From Straminergon stramineum (taxonomy: Eukaryota > Streptophyta > Bryopsida > Hypnales > Calliergonaceae), in assembly GCA_963920665.1 (NCBI GenBank), contig OY987266.1, positions 24,416,248 to 24,480,247 of the forward strand: a stretch of DNA of 64,000 nucleotides. The letters run 5' to 3'. Made by a program: the position numbers and the translations under genes. Of this stretch, positions 26,801-41,800 are shown one piece after another. The notes below the pieces were generated by a model. The model saw only the letters and a program-made list of their open reading frames with translations. It ran no database searches and was not told where the DNA came from. Numbering within the stretch: the stretch's first letter is position 1; every line of letters starts with the position of its first letter.

Positions 26801-29800
26801 ATTTTCACTAGATTTAAAAATGAAAACAGAAAGTTCTAATTATGGTGAATATTGAAGATTTCTATTTCACTTACTTATTGAAGTTGTTTTCTAATGGTCA
26901 TTTTTTGAACTAGAAAATTTACTTTTAAAATCCTGCCTTCTGTAAAGTTGGTTCATATTCCTTCAGCTATATAGGATTTGACAAAGAAAATTATAAAATG
27001 TACACAATACAAACTGTACAAGACCTCATATAAGAATCTATGCATATTACATATTTAGATGAATGAAAAACAAAAATTTGTGTGTTTAAAACAAGTTTGT
27101 GTTCATCTATTGCTCAAACTTTAAACATTTAGTTAATTTGGATTTAAGTCTTTAAAAGTTAATGGAATATGCAATTCTAAATAATCAAGAGAATAACCAA
27201 TGTTTTAAATGATATTTTAAGGATTATTTTATTTCTTTAAAAGTGATTTATATTTTTGGTAAAACTAAAATTTATAAACATTCATATTGATACCAAAACT
27301 TTTTTTTACTAGAGGACTTGCAATGAGGGTGAAACCAATTAACGAGAATCCTGATAATATTTACAAGAGAGTTAAATCTGCTTCTAAAGCATGGCCTGAT
27401 ATGGTAGAATATGCTCATCAATGGCAAAATATCTTTTGCATTGCCAATACTAAAATGACTGTGTGTCCACGACATCCAGCTACTCGTGGTGCCAATTGCC
27501 TTGTTGATGTAGAAGAAGCCAAAAATATAGCTGACCGCATACTTGAAGGGAGATTAAAATGTAATGATGCCAATTTGTTGGTAGAAAGTGCAACAAAGGC
27601 AAAAGAGGCTGCAAAAATGGTATGAGGTTCTAAAATTTCTTAACTTGTAAAATATTCTCTCTACTAAATACCTTGAGAGTAGCTAAGTTTCTTGCATTTG
27701 TTTTTGAGATACTAGTAGAGCTTTGCAAAATGTATATCTACAAACTTTGATCTTAAATTAAGCAACTAATTTCTAAATCAATTTTTTATAACAATCACAT
27801 TAGTCTATTTTTCTTAGAATTCTTCATATTCTTCACTAATTTAATAAATATTTGAGTTACATTAGTCTTCATATCTTTTGGGGAATGGTGATATTTTAGC
27901 ACAAAGCAGAGAGTATTAAAGTAGATACCTTTTAGGCGATAGAGCATCTAGATGCCAATGGTTTTGTAGCATTGTTCCATAGGACATAATATGCACCATC
28001 TAAGCTTGTTAAGCAAATAGAATATTGACCTCCAATATCCAAAATTAAATTTTTTTTTTCCCACATATTTCATTAGTATGTATGTGGATGCAAAGTTTGT
28101 ATATTTTACATCTACTTAATTGTCAATTAATTGTCAATAGTTATAAGACCACATATTTACATAACAACCTTGTCCACATTTGTTATAGGGAGTGAATTTA
28201 TTATAGGATAATATAGTGCACATCCTATACCTAACAAGGAATTGAACCGAGAATCAACTCTAATTTTCTTCCATGTATCTATAGGAGCTCAAGACAATAG
28301 ACTTCATCCACTCTTATGAACACAAGAGAGATATCTAACACTTTTAACAAGTTTTACATTCAATAATCATACTCTTGAATTCTTTGCCATATGTACATGA
28401 TTTGTTTCCATATGTATTGCATACAAATGATGTATATTAAATCAATACACCTTATCAATACACTACATTGTATTTGTATACATAAGCCTTCAAAGACAAG
28501 TTTGTTCATGTAGACTAAAATACAAGCTTGCATACATGCCTTCAAAGAGTTGATACATTGAAAAATCATTGAAAAATTTGATTCATGTTAAATTCTTATA
28601 TTTTGAATTTTTTAAAGAAAAATTGAAACATTATGCACTTTTAAATGGTGCAAATATAAAATCCAACAACAATTTTGGCTATCAAATTTGAGTGTAGAAC
28701 TATAATGAACCATTAGAATAAAAAAAGGCAAGGTGGGCATGATGTTTTTAGAACTACAAAATGGAAAGAGCATTCCACAAATTTTTTGGTCACTTTTGGC
28801 ATTCACTTTGGTTCCACAATATCCTCCATTTTACTAGTATGTGATGTTGTTTTGTGACAAATCTTTGTTTTATTCCAAATTTACATATGGCTATGGTAGG
28901 CAACTAAAGAAGCAGAAGATGCAAGGATTGAAGCAGAAGAGGCTGCAAAGAAATATTTCAACGCTCAAAGAGCAGAGGTAGAAGCTGAAATTTTATTGGA
29001 TGCCATAGTTGGCATCACCCATGTAGCCAAAGAGCTTGTAAAAGACACTTCAGTGAGAGTGATTGCACAATCATTCCAAAGTGCAGAAGTAGCTATCAAA
29101 AGAGTTCAAACTGCTACAATGAAATGTGAAGAAGTTGCAATAGAAGCTCAAAAAGCATTTGATAAAGCCAAGGTATAAATAGTCATGAAAACAAATTATT
29201 GCATTTACAATATGGGCAACAATAAGATAGAAACATCTTATTTGGATAGGTGCTCTTCTAATGAATGCATATTTTAAAAGTGATAAAGATATGAAATATG
29301 ATTCTACAAGTGATGTCTATATATGATATGATTCCACAAGTGATTATATGGAATGCAATTTTTTCATCTCAAATCAATAATTTATGCATAGTACAAGTTA
29401 CTTTTTAAAAATGAAGAGATTTTTTTTAATGATTAATATGTCAATCATTCTTTAATTTATAACACTTCACCAGTAAAAAATATTCTATTTGTCCATTGCA
29501 ATTTTGATTAATATTATATTACATAAAATAAAAATATAATATTCAATTAAAAACATCACAGGAAGTAGCCAAGAAGGTTGATGCAGCAATACATTGTAGG
29601 ACAATTGGGTGGGAAGCCTTGGAACTAATCAAAAAGTCATTAGAATTTGTAGAGGAAGCTAAGAATAAGGCATTGAATGCAAATGAGGTTGCTCAAACAT
29701 ATTTGAAACCAAAACCAACTCTCAAAGAAGGAGAGGCAGAAAACATTACAAAAGCTATTATTCCACCCCCACCACTTCCACCTATAACTTCGGTATCATT

Positions 29801-32800
29801 TCAAAATACATTTAACATGATTATTAACTAAAAAATTTAAATATGTTAGAAAATTTGAAGATTATTGTAAATTTAATAAATGTAAATTGTCACATATTAT
29901 ATTTAAAATATAACAATCAAGATCAATTACATGAAGTTATATCAAAAAATTATTCTTTAACTAATTTCATGTAAAAAAATTGAATAATATCTAAAAGACT
30001 TGATTAAAAGGGTATATTTCTTTTGAAGAGGTTGATCCCTGATGTTTGTCATTGTCAATCCAAAGTAGACTTTAGATCTCACAATTTATTATTTAATAAA
30101 GTATAGGCATGAAGATTCTACAAGTCAAATTGGAGAGATACAACTTTTTAGAGGTCTTATATCCCATAAGAAGTGCCCTCTTCCCTAAACACAATACAAG
30201 TGATTTTCTTCAAACCAATCACACCCCATGCATGTAACTTAGTCATTAAATGCTTGAGCATTTCGAGCAAAATATACAATTACATATATTTTAAAATATC
30301 TTTTTGAACTTGGATTCTAATAAATGTTAAAAATTATAAATGAACAACTCATTTATTTGATTGTTTTTAAGAAAAATAGATATTTTAAAAAACAACTATC
30401 CTTTCATGCATATCAATAGTTTAAAGATTAAAGTAGACTAAAATATCTAACTAGAGACATTAAATGTGTCCTAATTGGAACATTTTTTCAAATTAGAATC
30501 TCTTGATATGAAGCTTTACAATGACCATATTAGTTACAAGAATTTAAAGGTTAATGTAATTGCACATGTTTCTTTAGTTGGAATTAAATACATTTTGCTT
30601 CATAAATACTCTATTTAGAAAACATTTATGGAAAAGTTCCCATTCAGCTCTATGGGTATCAAAAGATAGAATGCAATGTTTATATTTTGACATTTAACTA
30701 ATTAGAAAGAAAAAATGAATTGATTTTTAATACGATGAAGTGATTACAAACCAAATTCAAATACTTTGCAGTTTAAAAGTGTGAGGATTTAGTTATTAAG
30801 TTATTTTGCTTCATAATATATTCATAAAAACATTATAGCATGACATGGATTTTCTTAAGTCATAAGAGCTACGAAAAGTGATTTTTGTGTAGTATACATA
30901 TTTTTGTATTTTCATAAATGTAAAAACATATATAACTATATTCAAAATCTATCCTTTACATTTGTCCCTATTGAAAAATCATTAATTTTACTAAGAATAA
31001 TTAATTGAATCTTGAACTTTGAAATGCTAATCCCTTTAAGTAAAAAATAAGTTCCCTATACAACCTTATAGTGTCCCGAAATTTATATGCATTGATTTTG
31101 CTCGAAGTAATGTTATATTGATATATTATTTTATTTTGAAATGGATTTTATATTCTTTAGTTAGAAGAAGTGCCACCTCCTAATGAAGGAGACCCAATGA
31201 GAAAGGAAGACCAATCTGATATTAAACTTGAAGAACAAAAGCGTATAATTGCAAGTGAGTTTTTTGACTATTAACTCTTGAATTTAATGCCTTCAAATGA
31301 AATTTTGATTTTCTACTTCTCCCAAAATTTCAACTCTAGTGATTTACACTTTTTGATAATTAATAATATGGACATATTTGGTTGTAGAGTCATTGTTTGC
31401 TCGTTGGAATATCATTGAAGCAAGATACTTTGAAGCTTTGCCAATGGCGTATCAAAGAATAAGAAGGGAGCGGACTATGACATATGATTCAATGGTTAAG
31501 GTATATGTACATTTTAACAATCCTTAATTATTATTTTTATTCAATTTTGGTTGTAGGCAAGAAATAACAAAATTTTGTTCAAATCATCTCAATAAAATAA
31601 ATTGCAAGTACTTATTACCATGTGCTTAATCATATGAACATCTTGCAAAATATTCCTATTGCACCACATAATTTTTCCATCCATTGATATATTAAACAAA
31701 GACAACCCCTGGTGATATTGTAGTTTTCAACAAAATTTGTGATTTTTATGAGCTCAAACTACTTGTAGGTGGTCAACAAAAATCTCAAAAAATTATCTAC
31801 AATGAAACATTATTTGACCTATGATCCACATATATATAATTATGGAACCACTCAATTTAACAAATTCTAAAATTGACTCACTTCAATTACTTTCTTGTGA
31901 ATGCAATGCCTTCAATTTTAGTATTCGATCTCATATAATAATGTACAAATTGCTTAACAACTACCAAACAAACCTATTACCATCTCATTGTGAATTTTTA
32001 AATTTGCAAGTGCATTGTCTCTTAATAGACTAAGTGACATTTTTTTTTATCAATATAGAATATTTGGTCATTCAATTGTTTATAAATATTCAATACTTTC
32101 AATATATTTTCAAACATATAGGTGAGATAATTTCATACTAGTAATAGAAACATGGTCCTTATAGACTAAACTTTTCAGACTCACACTTGGTCTAATTTGT
32201 CATAAAATGATGAACTAGACCCAATATGAGTCTCAAAGCTTTAGTCTATGTGGACCATGTTTCTATTAGTACGAAGTATAACTTTTGACTAAAGTATTAA
32301 AAAAAAATCATTGTATGATATGTAAACTTTTTTACAATAGTAGGAATTCAAGTAGCTTTAGAAAAATTACTTTTTTTCGAAAATAATAATAGGAATTGGT
32401 TCTCTAGATATATGTGTATAAAGAATGCTTTTACTCATGATTATCAAGATGAAAGTTATTTTGCGAGTAGTTATAGAATCTCTTCTCAAGAAATTAAATT
32501 CTAAGTTCTTTCTTGAATTTAATATAGTCGTTCATCAAGCATTTTTAGACCTTTGCTCCCTAACTTGATTAATTAATGTACCAAAAGGCTAGATTTATAG
32601 GAAGAGAATAGACATTAGGGTCACCCATCTTTTTTTTTTTGTGTGTGTATATGTATGTAGTGTCAAATGGACTCTCTCCCTAATTTTTTGACTTACACTT
32701 ACACGGAACACTTTCATTTGGGGGAGGTATCATTGGACACTTAACCCTAAAAGATGACACCTATCATCAACATATTTTGCCCAAAATGATTAGTTTTTTG

Positions 32801-35800
32801 GACCAATTGGTGCATTCTTCATTTCTACAATACTCTCAAAAGTCATCCATCGACCACTTTTTGGCCTCAATGTCCATCCTTGAAAAAACATTTGACACCA
32901 CCCACATGGATGTCAAATTTACACCCTTGATGTCATTTCTAATTCTCGTTTGAGAGTCCACCAAAGTTTGGGTGGAACTCCTTTCCAAATTTTAGAAACA
33001 TGTGGTTATGCTTCTCATCTATGTACATGAAGGTCTGATTTGGCACTCAAGTGTTGAAATTGAATTTCCAAGTTAGTTTCTGAAGGATCCATGTCACCTC
33101 ACACCAATCACAAGATGACATGTGGCACTTTTAAAATTTTCAAAAAATGACTTAATTTATATCAAATCTTGTATCCTTCACGTAGGGTATCATTCATAAA
33201 CTGACTTGTTCATAATGCTTTTACTATGGTTTCCAGCTAAGGGCTGATTTCCTGGCATTGTTGAAGCTCAAGAGCAATTGCCAAGAGATTTTCGATGAGT
33301 ACCAGGCAAGCTCACCATCCATCAAAAACCAGTAAGGCAAAAACTCACATTCAAAATAATATTTCTGAGTAGTCTAATTGGTTATCTATGATTTCCATAG
33401 TTTGGTTGGCATGAAAATTTGTTTGACATTTAAAACAAACAAACAGGCCAAGTACAACAAACAAGAGTGGTCCTTTTTTGGTAACAAAAGCAGCCAAGCT
33501 GCTCTGGAGAAGCAGGCTGCAGACGTTGCGGAAAAATTGAGAAGCCATTGTAATGAACGCCTTGAGGTAGCACAAAATATTTCATACTGTATTGGGTTTT
33601 AATATACATCAATTTTATGTAAATAATGCTCTTAAGTTAGTTAGTGAAGGTTCATCAATACATGTAAATTTGTGTCCATTAACTTATTTGATGTTGAGCG
33701 TTGCAGCAAGCCAAAGTATACTTGGAACAACAGCTCAACCAGTTCAGGGACTTGCACAAAGCAATGTTTGCGACTTTATTCACTAACTTTGTGCAGGCAG
33801 AGGTATGTCTGAGTTCCAACAATATGCCACTCTCACTGAATTTTTGTATTAAAGTTCAAAATTATTATGGGGAGAAGGTTTCCCAAAATTGCCATAAAAA
33901 AAGGGTCTTCTTAGTTATGTACACTCATAATCAATAATGCTCAAATGTGACACCTACATTTGAACATAAAAGAGTCATCAAAATTTAAATTTTGGTTGTA
34001 AAAAGTGTGCACAACCCCAAAACATGAGAGTCTATGACAAAACCTACCGTTGATTTTTCATTCAGCTAGAGACAACACTTTGAAAATTCATAACCTATTC
34101 ATATGGTGTCAGTCTAAATATTGCATGTAGGATTCCTCTTCCAAGTGCCAATAATATCCAATAAATAATGAATAGAAGTTAAGAAAATTAAGTAATAAGT
34201 TGGAAGATAAATGTGACCATATTGTAGAAGGGCTCTCTATTTTATCTTTTTCCTATTGACACATGACAAAATCTCAAGAACTTTAAATTTTTGTACATTA
34301 TACATTTGAGAAAAAAATGGGAATTAAGAGCCCTCTACTAACATGAACTTTCAATTACAATTCATTGGACCCCCTTGTATTATTACTTGACAAAAAACGT
34401 GTAATTACGGAGCCCTGTTGTTGCTGATTTTGAAGTAAATTAACTTAACTCTGGTTGGTGTCTAGTTGGACAGGCACATTGACTCCTGCAGCCTGGTTCA
34501 TGGCTACCTCACCAAGACTTCAGATGAAGACCCTCCTTTTGCAGATCAGTTTCAGTGTAATTTAGCAGAAATTGTCGAAGCTCCCCTTGTTTCATTCCCC
34601 ATACCCTTTTGGATGACCACACTTGAACAACCCTACCCAGAACTTTACAAGGTAAGAATCAGACTAGTCAAATTTTCAAATTTGCTTGTTGGCAAGTGAA
34701 AGGAGGCTCTAAAGCACCAAAGAACGCAACATTTGGATACCATATGCAAAAATTATGAAGGGTCAAAGTTGTTTTTTTGGTAGAGGTTTTGAAATCATCT
34801 CTTCCACATAATTAGGTAGATATTGATTTTGGAGATGTACACTGATAGGGGTCTTAGGTAGGGTGTGATTTTGGGTGTGCCCACTTTGCATTGCACTACA
34901 AATTGAGATGATAATTGAGAACAAGTTGACCCAAATCCTTTAGACCCTAAACTATTTTCATGAAAAGCTCAGTTTTTAGTATCCGATTTCATTAAATAGT
35001 TTCATTTATGGAAGATGGAAGTCCATTAGTAGATTTCAAATGTAGGAAAGTGGGGGGTGCATTTGATGATGTTATGGGATGTTAAAATTTGATGTGCATC
35101 CAATGGTGCACTTTTAACTCCTAAATGCCCAAGGTATGATATTTTGGTGTTGGCTAGACTTTCAAGTTGATTAAAGCCTTTCAAAATTACTATTTTTTGT
35201 ATTTCTTTCCTAAATGCACACCTTTGGAAGTCTAGTTTTAGCATTAGAAATCCAATTTTGAAAATGAATGTTTATAATTTTCTATTTAAGATTTTGTGCA
35301 AGGGTGTTCATTGCAATTCTTGAAGATCTAGTGTTGAGGTCTCTTGGAAATGAGCCTCAATTACATTGTTTTTTGGATAAAAAATCACATTAGAAATTCA
35401 TTTAAGAAAATTATACAATAGATTTTGTGAAGCCATAAATTGATTGTTGTTATGCATGTTATGTCCTTTAACCTCATATTTTTTTCATCACAACAATTTT
35501 ACTGAGATTTGACATATAAAACAAAGATTGATAGAATTCATCACTTTCATTTTAACACCCTCATGATCCTTTAATTCATAAGTGATATTGTTGTGTTTTC
35601 ATTTCTTATATGATCCATAACATGTGTAGTTTGAATTCATGAAATTATAATATAGTATAAAAAAATGATGCTAATATTAACATTTGAAATCTATCAAAAT
35701 ATTGGCTTTTTGTTATATTTAGAACAAATTCCAAGAAGTTCAAAAAAGGCCTTGAGCATTTCCGGGTTAAAGCATGTTATGTGTATTGCACAATTATATA

Positions 35801-38800
35801 CGAATGGAATGTTTGTACCATCCTCCATAGTGCCTTCATGCTCATAGTCATACAAAGATCAATTTTTTTTCCTTTCTTACGAAGAAAACTTGGACGAGCA
35901 ATTGCATATTCCAACCATTTTAACAACACACTATAAGCATACATACATTTTAAAAAAAATTATTTTAAAAATTATCAAAGTTCCACACACAATCCATATA
36001 TAGTTTAAGGTACATTTTGATCTTATACACACTTCAAGCATTAATTCACGTATTCATCAGATCAAAAGGTCAATCCTGGTAGCTAAACATAAAATTTATG
36101 ATCTCTACAAATCTAGACCTACAAATGTCATTGTATAGGTTTTAAATAAATAAAAACATATATTGTCTTACATTAGTATATTACTAGCATATGATTAGTG
36201 TATGTTGTAGAATTTGGAGACTGTTCCCAACCTAGGATGCAACAATTATTACCATTTGATGTAGTCAAAGATGTAGTGCAATATTTATAACATAAGTTCA
36301 CTATTTATAAAGTTGTAGACTAGACAATTTAAAGTTTTAAAAAATCATATGCATAATCAATAAGTTCTTATTTATATTGGAAAGGATGATTTTCATTCAA
36401 AATTTTAATTTGACTTTGTCAATGATACATATATATCATTAAAGTTAGAAAGATGGTATGTAACCTTTTGAGATAAGTTAAATAAATAATTTATTTTCAT
36501 CTATTTGCATTCAAAAGATGCAATTCTAGTAGAATTGATTCTCTTCTATAATATTTTTTTATCTATACAAGTAGGGTCCTTTTTGTAGGTGCTATATGTG
36601 AAAAGTTAAGCATATGAATATTTCAAGGTATTTTCTCAAAATCCTTTCTACCAACCTTCCTATACTAACGTAATTCCCACATGAATCACTTAATGTAGGT
36701 ATTGTGTCAAGCATTTCTTATAGCCAATCAATTGTTGGACAAAATAATTGGAAGAGAATCATTAGGACCATCTATCATTGGCCTTGTATCACCTCCATCT
36801 GAACAACCAATAAGACAAACATCACTTCGAGGTTTTGCCAAAGGTTCTATGAAAGGCTCTACAAAAGGCTCTGCAAAAGGCTCTATACGTGGTTCTACCC
36901 AAGGCTCTACTAAGGGTTCAACCAAAGGTTCTATTAAAGGTTCAATTAAAGGTTCTATACAGGTGCATTTACAAATTAATTTCTAAATTTTCATTGAAGG
37001 TCTTTTTAGTGTTTACACATATTAATGCTTCTTCTAGTGCAATTAATTATATTTCAAGAATTTTTTTAAAAATATTGTAAGATTTTTATGTATACTTAGA
37101 TTTCCAAATGCTCTTTAAAACTTTCACCTTTGTTAGTTTCTCTAATTAGTTTGATGTACATTGTTTACACTCAAAGACCATTAGGTTATTCTATAATAAC
37201 TATTATATATTTGTAAACCTATTTGAGATTTTAAAGTACAAAATGTGATGAATTAAAGGCACTAAAGAGTGCACCAAAGTATAATAATGAAAGAAATGCA
37301 TTACAAAATGCTAAGGATTTTTTCTAGAATTTTTGTAATGTCTATTTGATGTAGTTGAATACACTTGAAAGATGGTTAATTGATTACAAATGTTTAAAAG
37401 TATGAAACACTTGGCAATAAAGAAATGAAACTTTTATCTCATGTAAAGTTAAATAGATAAATTACTATTTGATTATCTTTTGTCAATTGAAAATTTATAA
37501 AATAAACTAATGCAATGAATGACATTAGGGAGAATCCCTACTAAAGATGGAAGGACCACCCCATGTTGACCTTGGTTTGCCACAAGAGCTACCATCTATG
37601 GTGTGGCCCATAGAGAGAGTAGAAGTGCCTATGGATTCTGTTGTAGATCTTGCCATTGCTCGAGACCACCAAATTTTGTACTACCGACTTGAACTCATTG
37701 GTAAGGATGTCAATCTTTTCTAAATGCCATTTATTGTAATCATTGCAATGAAAATATTAATTTGATGTAGATCCTCAAGTTTATTAAATTAGTGCTAGAA
37801 AGATGCCTTAATTATTTTATATTGAAGAATGTTTGAAAATTTTAATGTCAATTGTGGGAAAAAGGGAATATTTTCTTTCCTCTAAACATGTTAAACTTTT
37901 GGAAATAAATTGTGCTATAATAGAAAATTTAATATGAAAAAATTAAGGTATGTTCTCACATGGAGTTTGGTAACTTTGGTCATTGAAAAGTAATACCTTG
38001 AAACAAAGACAAAAAGGCGTTTTTATTTTTTATTTTTTTAAAGAAGAACTTTCATTGAGTTGCTTTGTTAAAATTAACCCTAGAAGAAAGGGCTAGTCAA
38101 TGTAGAAATCATCCTTTTTGGTACCATGGAAATCAATTGCTTTAGAAATCCCAAGAGAACTCATTGGAAATCAAACCATCATGTAAGACCTCCCTTTTTT
38201 ACACAACATTCTAAGAAAGAATATTTGCGCTTTTGTCCTAGTAAAAAGTAGGATTCTAAGTCATCCATCAAACACTTAATGTCTGCAGCATTCTTCTAGG
38301 GTGAAGTCATCACAAGTTATCCAACATTCACATATGCAAAACAATTCTTTGCACGAATTGCAAAGATATATGAGCAGTGGGCCTTGAGTATGATCCAAAA
38401 TTAAAAAAATTAACATTAACCCTTGAATGCCGGGCTGGTGACCGTGGAAATCGGGCATTTTGGAACCGTGTGACATCATCTACTTTAAAAAAATAAAAAA
38501 TAATCATTGGGAGTCAAACTACTATTGAAGATCTTCTCTTTTCACCCCTAATTCCGAAGATGAATAGTTGCACTTCTGTCCTATATAGGAGAATTCCTTG
38601 TCATTCATCGGATGAAAAACGTCCGCCTCGGCGTTTAAGGGTTAATGATTCCTCATCCTTGTTCATTCGCAATGAAGACTATACATGGCCGACAAAGTTT
38701 GTTGATCGTTGCTTATGCAGCTGCACCTTTGCCTGCAATTCTGGAAATCCCACCTATGAAATAAACCTTCAATTGCCAATACAAGGTTCTCCAGTTCTGA

Positions 38801-41800
38801 AAATCTACATTTTGACTTTGCACTAAGTGCAATCCCAAGCAAAGAAGCTTGTCTCAATGGATGCACAAGTAATTCACAAACGAACCAGCTCATCATCATA
38901 AATAATCAATTTCCTTGTATGAGGCAAAACCAACACAACAAAGTTTGAATTGATAGGAAATCTGCACATAGTATCATATTGCAATCCAAATTCATTTCCC
39001 TCCCCCATCAAAAATTTGTTGCTCCCAAGTACCTTCACAAATTCACTGTCTCTCACAAATTCCTCTCACAAATTCACTTTGGCAAATTTCACAAATTTGT
39101 CAGCGTTCTGAGAGCTAGCGAATTCGTGTGCGTGGTGAGAGTAAATGCAAGGCGAAGCACCTCTGTCGTTGTCCGAGAACCTTTGCTGTGTCTCACTGTT
39201 TGAATTAACTTAGAGTAGTAACAAAATACTTATGGATCACTTCATGACTATTTCAGCTCGAAATGCATGCATCTACTATGAGGAGCTCTACCCGATGATT
39301 GCAAACACACACAAACGTCTCGCCGCCATGATCATCGACATTAACACTGTAATGTTACATCCCTATTTTCCTCTCTAAGCTCCCAATAATGAACTATCTT
39401 AAGCATTTGGTAGCCCATCCTACATCACCGCTAGACTTGTGTATGGAAGGACTAGTTTAGATTAGCAAATTAGCCGATTGCATGATCAAGTTCCTGATGA
39501 ATTGCAGAAAGAGTTGAAAGTAGCAGAAGAATCGATTGTGTACATCACAGACTCTGCAAAGGAGAGGATTCCTATGTGGTACAAATGCTTTTTTGCCGAA
39601 GAGAATTTCATAATTGCCGTTTCCAAGCTCGTCAAGGTATGTGAAGAGGATTCAACTGAGCTTCAACTGATACTTCCGCAATCCCTCTTCTGGAATTCAA
39701 AGTTCTCCTCAATAGTATCACTGCAGTCTTTTATCTAGTTAGAGTGGGTTCCGTAATTAGTTGACCTTCCTACTTGTCATTGAGCATAGGAGTGCGATAG
39801 TGTTGTTATCAAGTCATGAGATTCTAAATACGTGGATGCTGCAAGATGATAGGTGCGAGGATAGGTGCATTATAAAATAATCGCTTGAAAGAAATGAAAT
39901 GACACACACTAAATAGACTCGACAGTGTAGCCGAAATCATGTCCCGTTTTAGTCAGGGAATCCAACCAAGTTGGTTAGAACTTGCTTAACATTGGCCAAT
40001 TCCAGCCAAGTTGGGTGGGACTCCCTACTGTAGCTGAAAGAGGACATGAATTCCACTAGTGTACTTGATCCTGAGAGCCCAGTTTATGTGCCGCTGACCT
40101 GTTTGGGGCACTGTGTAATATGTAGGAGCCTGGACCTCTAGTACCAATAGACGCCCTTCAGTGGCATGTCAGACTGCTATATGCATTGGGCGCCAAATTC
40201 AAACCTGCAAGTAAGCACTGCAAACCAAATGGATCTTCTTTTAAGTTCGTCATAACAGTACCACAGAATCTCACCCAATTCATAGGAATTGTTTAGGTGA
40301 CTGCTTGGATGGATGCATTGACCCTGCGTGGCTTGAATTTGCAGAGGCTTACATAGCGCTGGACGATGCGAAGATCTGGGTGATGCAGACTCTGGAAGAG
40401 ATTCACGGGTTTTTTAAAGAGGATCCTGCGCAACGACAACAGCCTCGCCTGCCCAGCAACAAGGACATACCATTAGGGCCATTTCAACGTTGGGTTGAGA
40501 AGCTGGAAGTTGTCATGAAGGTGAACTTCTTTGAAATATGTCCCCAAGCACCAGTAGTGCTCGTGCATCAATGCTCCGACCTGAGAATTCAAAAGACGTT
40601 GGAGCTTTTTGAAAAATCAGTATTAATTCTCAGAGTGTTACCCTAAGGACTGAGATTTCATGGTTTCAAAAAGTCCATTTTGATTGATCATATTTTGGAA
40701 AATAAGGTCTAAATTTCATATCAACAAAATCCATGACTTGCGTTGTAAAAAAAAGAAGTAAAAATGCACAAAAGAATGATTCCATACGACCTACCAACTG
40801 ATTTATAATTCAATCAATTCAGGCGACCTTGGAGGACGCGGAGCCGCCAGAAGGAAACATGAGGCTCGTCATTGACTGGCGATTGTTCCTAGTGGCGTTG
40901 GCTGACACCTACTTCGACTTCTTTCTGTCCAAATCCACTCCCGAAGACATTATGCACGCACGCACTGGTGAATATACGCTAGACTGACAATAACGCTCCC
41001 TTACTGTTGATCTTTATGAGAACATGAGAGATGATTGATCAGTTTGGAATCATCATAGAACAAGCCCATATTGGAAATAGAGCCTTGTCTTAAAAAATAA
41101 CATGCTCAGCCATGGGAGTGGCAGGAGAGGTTCCTTTCCCTTTCTATCTACATTCACGTGATAGTAGTATAGGGTTAGATCTTGTTCAATCATGTTTAGT
41201 CTAAGGTCTAAAATGGACACTACAGTGCTAGAGAAGGGCATAATTATGAGATAGAACCAAGCTCTCCATACATCCCATTCTTGGTTGTCACTTGTACAAA
41301 AAATGGGCTCAAGTGAGTTGAAATAAAGTCACATTATTCATCTCGGTAGATTGTTCCCAACAATGAAAGGAAAGGTAGAAATTTTTGCCTTGAGTTAGTG
41401 GTTAAAGTTTAAACAAATACGTTTCCAAGGTTTCAGAAATTGGCCTTTATCGGTTCTGAAAACTGAGAGAGTAGAAAACTGGCAGTTAAGTTGGCTGCAT
41501 GGTGATTGGGTACATGTTAGATCAACAAAATGAACTACAAACCTTTACGACTCCCAAAGACACCCCTCACTCATTGCTGAATACTGATGTGGTTTCTGAC
41601 AAATGGATTTTGGGTTCCAGATTTCTTCCTGGTGGTGGCGACGAAGCGTTTGACCGACCCCACAGACGAGTTCATCACTTTACAAGACCTCCTGGACACT
41701 TGGATATGGTTCGACCCAAGTGAGCATAATGAACTCCCATAAACGGAGCTTGATAAATTGAAATTCATGATATTACTAACGAGACAAAGAGGGTTGAGCT

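Noticed and set aside
36728..36925. Minus-strand E-P-x-V repeat protein
   Set aside because: It is the antisense reading of the K-G-S-x exon, whose sense frame has proper splice sites and phase.
38560..39203. Open frames at 38560-38826 and 38979-39203 (+) as exons
   Set aside because: The first starts inside the family A MITE. Neither matches the SPEF2 phase or shows a domain, and exons 23 and 24 join directly in phase 1.
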